A stretch of DNA of 64,000 nt. It comes from a virus. The position numbers and the translations under genes are program-made. The stretch spans positions 20,697 to 84,696 of IMG/VR virus record IMGVR_UViG_3300044712_000792. One strand, 5' to 3'. Below, in pieces: positions 14,864 to 23,700 of this stretch (position 1 is its first letter; every line of letters begins with the position of its first letter). The notes under the pieces are model-generated. The model made no database searches, was not told where the DNA came from, and saw nothing but the letters and a program-made list of their open reading frames with translations.

Positions 14864-15319
14864 ATGAAAGTAGAACTCAAGAACCTCGAAGGACACGACG
14901 GACACGATAGCTTTTGCTTCAGAGCAACCCTTTATGTTGATGGGGTTAAAAGTGGCGATGTAACCAATGATGGCAATGGTGGTTGTCATATGTTTGATGA
15001 TTGGAATGTTGCCAAAAAGCTAAATGAGTATGCCAAAACCTTACCCAAAAACAAATTTCCAGCAGAGTTGGGTGGTGGGGAATATGAACAGAGTGCAGAC
15101 TCTTTGGTTGATGATGCTATTGATGCTTACTTTAAAGCTAAAGACGAGAAGAAATTCAAAAAGGCTTTGGAAACTATGACACTTTTCACGCTACCCGAAG
15201 ATAAAGCTAAAGGTATTGCCTATAGGTCTCTTAAAGCACCTTATAGCGAAAAGACAAAAAGCTTCATTCTGTCAAAATTTCCCAATGCTACCATTTTGAA
15301 TGAGGGAGGTAGAAAATGA
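14864..15319 (+). CDS. Hypothetical protein (151 aa)
   Basis: The N-terminal half is a probable alpha/beta domain (LEGHDGHDSFCFRATLYVDG); the rest is Lys-rich and helical. The first codons are as GC-rich as the upstream sigma-like gene, then composition falls to the local level. AAGGAGA lies ahead of ATG 14864, which is preferred over an upstream in-frame start. Function unknown. Confidence 0.65.
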   Translation: MKVELKNLEGHDGHDSFCFRATLYVDGVKSGDVTNDGNGGCHMFDDWNVAKKLNEYAKTLPKNKFPAELGGGEYEQSADSLVDDAIDAYFKAKDEKKFKKALETMTLFTLPEDKAKGIAYRSLKAPYSEKTKSFILSKFPNATILNEGGRK

Positions 15320-15582
15320 AAAAGTACATTGTTTGGGACAGAACCGATGAAGGAGAATCTAAACCCGATGTTAGAGAGGCTGTGGAGGCTGTAGTTCCAA
15401 AAGAAAGAATCAATGTATTTAAACTTTGTTGGTATTTAATTATCAACAAGCGTTTTCGCTTCTTTCTTGAAGAAACACTTAAATATGCCTTAAGACATTC
15501 TGATAGCTATTGTGGTGAAGGTGCAAGCGATGTAATATTGTTTAGGCATACGAAAGCCTACGGAAAAATATGGAAAAACTAA
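15316..15582 (+). CDS. Hypothetical protein (88 aa)
   Basis: Four-base overlap with the previous stop and a GGGAGG ribosome binding site. No family recognised; it has an aromatic, basic middle (KLCWYLIINKRFRFF). It is the last gene before a clear terminator. Confidence 0.6.
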   Translation: MKKYIVWDRTDEGESKPDVREAVEAVVPKERINVFKLCWYLIINKRFRFFLEETLKYALRHSDSYCGEGASDVILFRHTKAYGKIWKN

Positions 15583-15605
15583 ATAGATGTTAGCGTTTTG
15601 TAGGT

Positions 15606-15636
15606 AAGGGTTGGTAGAAATATCAACCCTTTTTTA
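15606..15636 (+). terminator. Rho-independent terminator
   Basis: AAGGGTTG and CAACCCTT form a perfect 8-bp stem around a 10-base loop, followed by a T tract. It ends the transcription unit containing 13805-15582 and abuts conserved element 5. Confidence 0.85.
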
Positions 15637-15664
15637 TTATGTATTTGTTTTAATAAGTAGGAGG
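15635..15664 (+). promoter_or_regulatory. Conserved SD-adjacent element, copy 5 of 5
   Basis: ATTATGTATTTG then TTTTAATAAG, followed by AGGAGG of the gene at 15670. It begins at the T tract of a strong terminator, which is the best evidence that the element starts transcription. Confidence 0.7.
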
Positions 15665-15669
15665 TTGTA

Positions 15670-15936
15670 GTGACTACAATAACAGATGAACAATTGAAAA
15701 ATTTAGCTAATTTAATAGAAGACATAAAAAGAGAGAACAGTAGACAAATTGATAAGTGGGGAGTTCAAAGCTGTTCACCCTTTGAGTGGATTACTTGGTT
15801 GACAGAAGAAACAGGTGAATTAGCACAAGCAGTTTCAGAACATTATTATAGAGGAAAGCCCAAAGAAGAGATATATAAAGAAGCCATACAAGTTGCATCT
15901 TTAGCATTAAAAATTGCGGAAATTCATAGGAGTTAA
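15670..15936 (+). CDS. MazG-like nucleotide pyrophosphohydrolase
   Basis: An 88-aa all-helical protein with the MazG/dUTPase-superfamily pattern: EWITWLTEETGELAQAV (the ExxE(12-28)ExxD-type first acidic cluster) and later KEEIYKEAIQVASLALKIAE. Family members hydrolyse (d)NTPs to monophosphates. Short MazG-like proteins are common in phages. GTG start after AGGAGG, directly behind conserved element 5. Confidence 0.75.
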   Translation: MTTITDEQLKNLANLIEDIKRENSRQIDKWGVQSCSPFEWITWLTEETGELAQAVSEHYYRGKPKEEIYKEAIQVASLALKIAEIHRS

Positions 15937-15940
15937 TGTG

Positions 15941-16294
15941 ATGGATTTTATGAAAATGTATATTCTAGAGGGTAAAGTACCTGTTGTTTGTGAAGATAGA
16001 ACAAAATATCTTGAATGGTTTTCAAACCATTTACGCAGAAGAGTGGCAAAAACAGAGAAAAATGATATAGTTGTTAGTACGGTTTTTTTAGGACTTAATC
16101 ACGGAATAGATGCAGCCAAACCAATACTATTTGAAACTATGGTATTTGGAGGTAAGTTTGATTCATATGCTGAACGCTATAGTACATGGGAAGAAGCGGA
16201 ACGAGGTCACGAAAATATGGTAAATCTAGTGTTTCCGAAAGTTTGGTGGGAAAAAATATTAGAAGCTATCTTTAGGTTTTTTAAGGAGGAATAG
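15941..16294 (+). CDS. Conserved phage protein of unknown function (117 aa)
   Basis: Belongs to a widespread phage family recognisable by VSTVFLGLNHG, ILFETMVFGG and RYSTWEEAERGHENMV. Function unknown; the conserved His residues (NHG, GHENM) could bind metal. ATG 15941 lies eight bases after AGGAG and is preferred over the in-frame GTG at 15938. Confidence 0.7.
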   Translation: MDFMKMYILEGKVPVVCEDRTKYLEWFSNHLRRRVAKTEKNDIVVSTVFLGLNHGIDAAKPILFETMVFGGKFDSYAERYSTWEEAERGHENMVNLVFPKVWWEKILEAIFRFFKEE

Positions 16295-16825
16295 ATGAAT
16301 TATATAGTTTTTGATTTAGAGGCTACATGTTGGAAAGAAGAACCATATAAAAAAGATATGGAAACTATTGAAATAGGTGCAGTTAAATTCAACGACAAGG
16401 GTGAAGTTATTGATGTGTTTGATGTTTATATTAAACCAACATTAAACCCTATTCTATCAGACTTTTGTAAGGAATTAACTCACATAACGCAAGAAACTGT
16501 TGACAATGCTAAAAACGGCAAAGAAGTCATAGAACGCTTTAGGTCTTGGGTTGGTGGGGGTTGGCTGTGTTCTTGGGGTTGGTATGACAAAAGACAACTT
16601 AAAATGGATTGCAAATTACACGGCATAGATGCTGATTGGCTTAAAAACCACATTAGTGTAAAGCATCAGTACATGGAAATGAAAGGTCTTGAAAAGTGTG
16701 GTTTAGGTAAAGCTATGGAATTAGAAGGTATTAAATTTTCAGGAACTCCACACAATGGATTTGATGATGCCTACAATATTGGTGTTATATTTCAGAAATA
16801 TTTTGACAAATGGATATTTAAATGA
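16295..16825 (+). CDS. DEDDh 3'-5' exonuclease
   Basis: All exonuclease motifs are visible: Exo I FDLEATCW (Asp7, Glu9), Exo II SWGWYDKRQL (Asp98) and Exo III TPHNGFDDAYN (His153, Asp158), giving the DEDDh set. It resembles the ERI1/KapD-like branch of the RNase T/DnaQ superfamily, acting on single-stranded DNA or RNA ends. It is the last gene of the + strand block, and its stop directly abuts the stop of the convergent tail gene. Confidence 0.88.
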   Translation: MNYIVFDLEATCWKEEPYKKDMETIEIGAVKFNDKGEVIDVFDVYIKPTLNPILSDFCKELTHITQETVDNAKNGKEVIERFRSWVGGGWLCSWGWYDKRQLKMDCKLHGIDADWLKNHISVKHQYMEMKGLEKCGLGKAMELEGIKFSGTPHNGFDDAYNIGVIFQKYFDKWIFK

Positions 16826-17896
16826 TTATCCGTAAGTGATGATTTCTGTCATAATATCTACCTTACCTGCTGTTGCCTCTGTAAATGTTAAGGTAAAGTA
16901 TGTGACATAGTTTGTCAATGTATAATTAGCTTCTGGAACTACATCACTATTTGCATCCCAAACAACCAAATGCTGTGTTGTGGTCGGTGCATAAGCTATA
17001 GTCCAAGTAGTAGATGCCGTATCTTGTTCATGAGTATATAATTTTTCAATAGTTACAAGTTCTCTTAATTCTTCGGTTGTGGTGGTAGAACTAGCTACTG
17101 CTTCCGAAGCTTTTTTTTGCAAGAAAACAGAAGTAATAGACTTTTCCACTCTTGAGGGTAGGGTTGGTAAATAAGCCTCAAGCGTAAAAGTTGCAGAAGC
17201 TCTAACCATTCTTTCTGTATCTGCTGCTGCTATTAGACTTGTTTGTGCTATTGTATTATCAAAATGGCATCGTATCACTTCGGCAAAATCTATCTGTGGG
17301 GCGTAAATAGAAAAGTAAAAATCTGGCTGAAATGGAAGGAGAAATTGTTCAGTAAGCATTTGCAATTCTTGCTGATATTTAGTCCAAAAATTAACTGTAT
17401 ATTTCAAGTCCATCTGTTTATGGACACCTTTACTCTCAACAAATTTCTTCGTTAGGTCATCAAACCACACCCTTCTTTTATGGGAAATAGCCAAAGTCGG
17501 ACCACGATTTACAACCCTAGTGCTGTCAGTTCTTACAAAAGAGATAGCAGGTAGATTTATTCTACCCATCATATTGCCTACGCCTTCCTTCTGATTGGCT
17601 GAAAATAACCTTTCTGGAACTCCGTAGGTGATATTTGTAACTGGTATTACATCTTGATTAGCGGCATCTAATATCTCAAAACCCTTAAACCACTTCTTGA
17701 GCATACCATCATATACCTCTAAAAAGCCACTATAAGCGTTTTTAACACCCCTTGAGTTAAGCCCTAGTATGAAGTCATAGGTAGTCTGTTCTTCGCTTCC
17801 TTTCCATTGATAAGAAGCGTCATAGCCTTCACCCTCATTTTTGATACCTACAGTATAAGATTGAAAGATACCTGGGTTATTAATGCTATCTACCAT
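16826..17896 (-). CDS. Tail sheath stabiliser (T4 gp15-like) with C-terminal Ig-like domain
   Basis: The middle fits the T4 gp15/tail-completion family: GRINLPAISFVRTDSTRVV, then a 'Tyr-Thr-Val-Asn-Phe' strand and MLTEQFLLPFQPDFYFSIY, matching the conserved EQ-Leu-Pro-Phe-Pro segment. In T4 this protein caps the tail and stabilises the sheath. The last ~68 residues (289-356) form an added beta domain (HEQDTASTTWTIAY...) that also occurs in the 37595-41632 protein. At 356 aa it is longer than T4 gp15 (272 aa), which the added domain explains. Confidence 0.6.
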   Translation of the reverse strand: MVDSINNPGIFQSYTVGIKNEGEGYDASYQWKGSEEQTTYDFILGLNSRGVKNAYSGFLEVYDGMLKKWFKGFEILDAANQDVIPVTNITYGVPERLFSANQKEGVGNMMGRINLPAISFVRTDSTRVVNRGPTLAISHKRRVWFDDLTKKFVESKGVHKQMDLKYTVNFWTKYQQELQMLTEQFLLPFQPDFYFSIYAPQIDFAEVIRCHFDNTIAQTSLIAAADTERMVRASATFTLEAYLPTLPSRVEKSITSVFLQKKASEAVASSTTTTEELRELVTIEKLYTHEQDTASTTWTIAYAPTTTQHLVVWDANSDVVPEANYTLTNYVTYFTLTFTEATAGKVDIMTEIITYG

Positions 17897-18349
17897 TTAT
17901 TCTCCATAATGTTTTGCCCCTAATGCCTTTAGTTTTTCAATAATATCTTTTACATTTCTACCTGATTTTTCCAATGTTTCTGCCATATCTAAAGGTGTTT
18001 TTTTATAACTTTTGTAACCCCGTGGAGAAAGCCAACTATAAGACACCAAAAAGTTTACATCAAGTTTTGTACTTTTAGCATATGCTAAAAATAGTCTTAC
18101 CATATTAAGTCTTTTATTAAATAAAGCAAGGGAAAATGGGGTATGTTGTCCTATTCTAGTATTAACATCAATCTTCAGTTCTTTAGCACAAGACAAAACA
18201 AGTTTAAGCATATCATATCTATAATACTCTACCATATAATATAAATTATCATAAGCATTTATATTAGCACCCTGTTCAAGAAGCTGAACAAATGTAAAAA
18301 AGTTATTATGTACTACAGAACTTCTTAATTCAAAATTAAGGTCAGCCAC
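17897..18349 (-). CDS. Ankyrin-repeat protein (150 aa)
   Basis: Three to four repeats: LLEQGANINAYDN, then units ending in AKELKIDVN and AKSTKLDVN, each followed by a turn and a TPF/TPL helix start, and a final LKALGAKH cap. Ankyrin repeats mediate protein binding. GTG start with GGGAGAG just upstream. Placed between two virion genes, with stop and start almost touching. Confidence 0.85.
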   Translation of the reverse strand: MADLNFELRSSVVHNNFFTFVQLLEQGANINAYDNLYYMVEYYRYDMLKLVLSCAKELKIDVNTRIGQHTPFSLALFNKRLNMVRLFLAYAKSTKLDVNFLVSYSWLSPRGYKSYKKTPLDMAETLEKSGRNVKDIIEKLKALGAKHYGE

Positions 18350-19465
18350 TTAACTCTCCCTTACCGTTACAATACCTGTTCTAGTTTCTATTTCCAAATT
18401 AGGTAATGTTACGGTCAGTTTCCATCTATACTTCCTAGCTTTTAGATATGCATGATGTGTTATAGCATCAGTAGACTCAAATACATAGACATAATCTGGC
18501 TGCGTATCCGTGTATGTTAATGCGGGTTCTGTAGCTGGAGGTACTATTTCAACTATACCTATTAAACCACTAGTAATTGTATTACCAGTTGAAGTTATTC
18601 TGTATATTCTGTACTCTATAGCATCGCTAACCGCTGTCCAGGTCAAGGTAACATAATCATTATCTCCTAGAGGCGGAGCAGATGGGATTTGAACTTCTTG
18701 GGATATGATTAGTCGTCTAGCTGTAACAGCAACAACGATGTAAGTATATGTATATGCAGTAGATGTAGCCACTTTGGTTAATACAGCAGTAGGGGCTTCA
18801 AAGGCACATTTAGGTGTTGTTCCTCTAGTTACCCCTGTAAAATCTCCGTGATGTTTAATACAATAACAACCAGAGAACATTGTGTCATAAAAAAGTTCTA
18901 ATATCTGAAACTTTGAGGAACTAAAGATATAATCCTCAAATGTTATGGTTAAAATGAATGTGTCTTCCCAATAAAACGGCTTGAATTGCTTCCATGTAGT
19001 AATCAAATCTGTTGTCATTAAAAGAGTTACACCATTATTCAAATCTCCAATCCATTCAAATTCTGGTTCAATTTTAGCTGTCTTCTCTTGTAATCCGCAG
19101 GTTAAATACTTTCCCTTTAGATTAATCTTCTTCTTTTCTTCGGTAAGAACTAGTGTATTTTCTCTTGGGTTTGTTTGAACTTGTTTGTTAATTTTAGTGT
19201 TCTTGGCAGTTACCAATACGCTTACCCAAAATACTATCGGAACTGCCTCTAAATTAAGGTCAAATACAATGGAACTAGCCAATATGGTTAGGTCTTCTAT
19301 TTCAGCTTTACCAACAACTCTATCATTTACAAAGAATAGAACATCTACCGAATTGCTAGATACTTCTTGTTTTGCATATAGTTCTTCTAAAGTTGTAATA
19401 GTATCTTGTTCTACCGACCACTCTAATTTTAAGTCTTTATTGTTTATTGATTTTTCTACAATCAT
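18350..19465 (-). CDS. Virion structural protein with Fn3-like domain (371 aa)
   Basis: The first ~230 residues are beta-rich and unrecognised. Residues ~240-310 look like a fibronectin type III domain (YTYIVVAVTARRL, then YVTLTWTAVSDAIEYRIYRI). Such domains decorate phage tails and may bind surface carbohydrates. It lies between the gp15-like and gp25-like genes, with ankyrin genes on both sides, in one - strand unit. Probably a tail or baseplate component. Confidence 0.6.
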   Translation of the reverse strand: MIVEKSINNKDLKLEWSVEQDTITTLEELYAKQEVSSNSVDVLFFVNDRVVGKAEIEDLTILASSIVFDLNLEAVPIVFWVSVLVTAKNTKINKQVQTNPRENTLVLTEEKKKINLKGKYLTCGLQEKTAKIEPEFEWIGDLNNGVTLLMTTDLITTWKQFKPFYWEDTFILTITFEDYIFSSSKFQILELFYDTMFSGCYCIKHHGDFTGVTRGTTPKCAFEAPTAVLTKVATSTAYTYTYIVVAVTARRLIISQEVQIPSAPPLGDNDYVTLTWTAVSDAIEYRIYRITSTGNTITSGLIGIVEIVPPATEPALTYTDTQPDYVYVFESTDAITHHAYLKARKYRWKLTVTLPNLEIETRTGIVTVRES

Positions 19466-19992
19466 TCAGTAACCTTATGTTTTTCCATAAATCGTATAAT
19501 TTTTTCTTTATCTGGCCCTTTAGCAAACCCAAAACTAGTCAGATTCCAATTACATGCTCTATAAGGGTCCGCCCCTAGTTTTATTAGAAATTCCACATTA
19601 TCAAAATCACCCATATCACAAGCACACATTAAAGGTGTGATGCCATTTTTATTACCATAATCAGCACTACAACCACCATCAATTAATTTTTGCAATAACA
19701 CCCTATCAGTAATTCTAGCCCACATAGCAAAATGTATTATAGTATTCCTATAATTTTTTGTTTTAGCCTTTAAATTTAGCTTTAGGTCTTTTGCATTATT
19801 AAGCATAAACCTAGCCATATCAATTCTATTTTCGTTGAGCATATGGGCTAACAAAGGAATTTCATCATCGCTATATCTATTAGTAACATAAGTGTTAGCA
19901 GAAACACCATTATCTAGTAATTCATATAATTGTCTTAAGCTATTTTTCTCAACAGCTTCCGTTAGTTTTTCTATTACATTTTCTATTGGCAT
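19462..19992 (-). CDS. Ankyrin-repeat protein (176 aa)
   Basis: The clearest canonical repeats of the set: LLDNGVSANTYV, NAKDLKLNLKAKTKN, LIDGGCSADYGNKNGITPL and MCACDMGDFDNVEFLIKLG, giving about five units. The start touches the gp25-like gene's stop, and the end overlaps the next gene by four bases, so it is embedded in the tail operon. Confidence 0.88.
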   Translation of the reverse strand: MPIENVIEKLTEAVEKNSLRQLYELLDNGVSANTYVTNRYSDDEIPLLAHMLNENRIDMARFMLNNAKDLKLNLKAKTKNYRNTIIHFAMWARITDRVLLQKLIDGGCSADYGNKNGITPLMCACDMGDFDNVEFLIKLGADPYRACNWNLTSFGFAKGPDKEKIIRFMEKHKVTE

Positions 19993-19993
19993 T

Positions 19994-20398
19994 TTACATC
20001 ACATTATTGCTTGAGAAATTGAATAAGAACTGTTGGTCGGTTGAGGTTTCAGTATTCCTTACATTCATAACAATTATCATTTTTACATTGTAATCTTCTG
20101 TATCACCAACTGGACTGAATGTTATGTACAAAGAATCCACAGCTAAATATGACAGATATTTTTTCATTTGTAAGGTTATTATATTACGAATTTCTTGGAT
20201 TACTAGGTCTGTTGATGGGGCAAACAAGTAACTTCTTATGCCTATACCGAACTCTGGGTATCCTACTCTTTCACCTGGAACAGTCATAAGTAGCTGATAA
20301 ATATTGACATACATACCTTCAACAGAACTTCTATCTGTGCCTTGAAAATATCCATCGGTCATAGATTTTTTGAAAGGTATTAAAATGCTATTTGGCAC
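19994..20398 (-). CDS. Baseplate wedge protein, gp25-like
   Basis: The full-length 134-aa protein matches the GPW/gp25 family: LMTVPGERVGYPEFGIGI, LFAPSTDLVIQEI and a beta-rich C terminus. In T4 gp25 bridges the baseplate inner wedge and sheath. GTG start with AAGGAG five bases upstream. Its presence firmly marks a contractile tail. Confidence 0.9.
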   Translation of the reverse strand: MPNSILIPFKKSMTDGYFQGTDRSSVEGMYVNIYQLLMTVPGERVGYPEFGIGIRSYLFAPSTDLVIQEIRNIITLQMKKYLSYLAVDSLYITFSPVGDTEDYNVKMIIVMNVRNTETSTDQQFLFNFSSNNVM

Positions 20399-20401
20399 TT
20401 A

Positions 20402-20626
20402 TCACTCCTTTTGTTTATATTCTTTACGGTCATTCAATATAGCAGAACCTTCATATTGTATCAATAATGTTATTTCAATAATCCCTGTTTTGTTGTCCCT
20501 TGTTGCTGAAATTGTTTTAACATCATTTACCGAACCCCACCTTCCTTGACAATTTTCCAAAATTTCGTTAATCTCTTCCGTTACATCGCTTTCGCTACCT
20601 TTGAATGTCTTGATTAAAACCTTCAT
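20402..20626 (-). CDS. Hypothetical late protein (74 aa)
   Basis: First gene of the leftward late unit, about 50 bases behind the late-promoter box. Small alpha/beta protein (VLIKTFKGSESDVTEEINE, then IIEITLLIQY). The pattern resembles small ferredoxin-like-fold proteins but no family is recognised. Confidence 0.65.
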   Translation of the reverse strand: MKVLIKTFKGSESDVTEEINEILENCQGRWGSVNDVKTISATRDNKTGIIEITLLIQYEGSAILNDRKEYKQKE

Positions 20627-20673
20627 AAGTCTCCTTCACGAGTTTTGGTGTCAATTTCTTGAACCGGGCTTTA

Positions 20674-20687
20674 CTTTATATTCTTTT
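20674..20687 (-). promoter_or_regulatory. Late promoter candidate, leftward
   Basis: On the - strand AAAAGAATATAAAG, 48 bases before the start of the gene at 20626. It matches the box at 53437-53450 over 13 bases and contains a TATAAA core like T4 late promoters (TATAAATA). No -35 box is evident. Confidence 0.65.
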
Positions 20688-20694
20688 CCGAATT

Positions 20695-20710
20695 AGAATA
20701 GAATATAAGA
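20695..20710 (+). promoter_or_regulatory. Late promoter candidate, rightward (giant genes)
   Basis: AGAATAGAATATAAGA, the same box on the + strand about 45 bases before the first giant gene. It is an imperfect inverted copy of the leftward box; the two are separated by only a few bases. A further AAATATAAGAA follows at 20729-20740. Confidence 0.6.
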
Positions 20711-20755
20711 TAAATGGTTATTTACCTTGAAATATAAGAAAAAAAGGGGTCAATT

Positions 20756-23700
20756 ATGGTCAAATTAATAGAGGCAGACATTCCTGTTAGAATATTGCTT
20801 TCTGAAGCTAAATTGAGAGATGTATATGAACAATATAAGCTAACAGATGAAGAAAAACTGTATTTTAACCAAATCATTGAAAAACAAAGACATTTACAAA
20901 AATATATGCCACACATAATAAAATTCATCAAAGAGGATGGGTATGCCCCAAGTGTAGTCTTTGAGATATTCAATCTGTTTGAAAAATACAAAGATGTTGT
21001 CCCACATAAAGACTTTATGGATGCTAAATATTATTCTACGCTTTTAGACTTTAGACAAGCAATAAAAGTAGCACAAAGAGAGAAAAAAGCAGCTGTAATT
21101 GGTGGAGTAAACCCTAGTGTTGTTGAACGAATTGAGAATGGATTAAAACAGTTTTCAACAACAACATTTCTAGTTTCTGAAACAGACGAATATTGGGTTA
21201 TTTATATTGGGTCGTTTCCAGCTAGTGTTTATTTCTGTGAAGAACCTAGAAAACAGACATCAAAACTCGGTGGACCTCCTTGGTGTATTGGAGCCCAAGA
21301 AGGCAATTACAATAACTACCATCGTGATTACAAATCGTGTTTTTTGATTCAACCCAAAGATGGATATATGAAAAGCACCATTTTCTATGCTAGTGCTACC
21401 GCTCTTGAAAGAACAGATATTATGAACACAATGCATTATGATGAAGGTCCCTGGCATGGTGTCCTTAAGGTAATCAGAGAAAATGAAATGGTGAAAAAGA
21501 TTTGGGAGGTTAGAAGGGCGCAGCCTAGTCTTGCTATAAAAGATGTATCATTTTTTGTTATATCTGGTATTCCTGTTGGGACAGATTCTATGAAAACAAT
21601 TGAAACGCTAATAGAAAAAGAAGGAATAACTTTAACAAAAGATGAATGGGAGGAAATAAAGAAAAGTCCACAAACAGTTCTATCAAGAATATCATCTTGT
21701 CCTAGTAATAAAGGGTTTTTTTATTGGATAGCTTATGCTGGTATTTGGCCAGAGTATTATGACATTTATTGTAAGGGTAGTGCTAAATTGTATGATTCAA
21801 AACTACCATTCAAATTGAAAGTAGACTTGGTGAAAGCAGGGTCAAATTATGGAACACATTTAATGTATTCGTTTGGGACATTAATGAGCAAACTTGGTGA
21901 CATTAAAGTTGATGATTTTCTTGACGAAGCAACCGTTGCCACACTATTCAACGAGTACAAGAAAGACAATAATAACACTTTAGAACTATTGTCACAACTT
22001 AATTTTGATACAAAGGAAGAAAAACTTATTGATTTCATAAGATTCGCTGTTGCCCACCCAAAACTTCTTCGTTCCCCAGCTACAGCTAATAGTATATTTC
22101 ATGATGCTAATGCCCATCTTGCCCATTTTACAGCAAATTTAATGCTTCAAACACTACAACTGTTAGAAAAAAAGGTTAAAATATCCGATATACTAAAAAA
22201 ATTAGTTCCAGAAACAGATTATGAAACAAAAATTATAGCATATAATTCTATGGGTTTACCTGCTTGGGAGATGACACAAGAAAATTTAGTAAACGGTAGC
22301 ATAGAGGCTGTCGCAGAGATAGAAAAGAATCGTGCAACCCTAAAGAAAGGTTATAGTATAGAGTATTTGAAATTGTATGTGTTTACATATCCAGAGTTAC
22401 TCCCAATACTATTATCGGAACACAATTATGCTCAAACATTTAAGAATTTCTACAATATTACCGCAGAAACTAGAGATAAATTTGTTAAATTTTATGTTTC
22501 TATACCTCAATCTTATAGAGATTTGTTTGAGAAAATACTTACCGATATTGGGTACACTACTGATACGGCATTAGTAGAATCGTTTATGGAAGCTTATAAA
22601 GCAGATGCCTCATTTTTGGATGAAAAACAGATATACACAATCTTTAAACACGCTATTAACAACTATGGTAATGGTTATTTTTCTTGGATTAACGGCCCTT
22701 TACAACAGTTATTTACAGACCCAGCAGTTAAAAACCCTATGAGTAACGCTATAAATTTTTACCCTAGAATATTTAGACCTATTGAAGGAACAGCTAACTT
22801 CAAAAAAATAATACAACAATATAATAGATTTCAAGATGCTGTGCGTTATGCTTCAAGTCATGATGTTAGACCAAGTTCAAGAACTTGGGGTAATAATTTA
22901 ACTTTTGAAATGTTGCAAATGTATACAGACCAGCAACTTACAAATATGTATATGCTAACAAATTATCTTTCATTTAGCCCAGACAACGAAACTACTCAAG
23001 AAGTCATATATATGTTTTCTAATGAAGTAGTTGCTGCATTTGTAGCATCTAACCCAAAGATAAAAGATATTAATAAAGTAGGTCTAATATTTTTCAATTT
23101 AAAAAAACTATTGAAAACAGAAGAAAAAATGTTAGAATACTTAAAATCAAATGTGGTTAATGATGTTATAGCTGATTGTGATTCTCTTGAAGCTCTGGAA
23201 ACACTTGGTAAGTTTGGTGCGTTCCTTATAGCTGCAAATAAAGAAAAGTTTGAAAAATTCCTAGCCGAAACAAAAGAGTGGAGTTCTGGGCTTATAAAGT
23301 ATCTTTTAGCTTTTCAATATGGCACTTTAGATAATGGAGTAATAGATGCAATTTTAAGGCATAAATCGGTTTTTGAAGAAGCGTTCAAAACTAGTACTTT
23401 TAAGGATTTCCCAAATTCGTTAGTCCAACAAGCCTATAATATGTTTTCTTATAATGTTTATCATGGTGGTGGTCTGTCTAATGTTGAAACTATTAAGCTA
23501 TTCCTTTCTATGGATTTTAAGAATTTAATAGAACCATTAGACCTAGCAAAGCAAAACAATTTATGGAATTGGATGGCGTATGCTGTTGGTAGGACTTCTT
23601 CATATAGCAGTAGTATGCCTACTGTTGGTTCTCCTGCTGCGGTAACATCAATAACTAAATTACAAGAAATGGCATTCAAATTACCTAAACTAATAGCATT

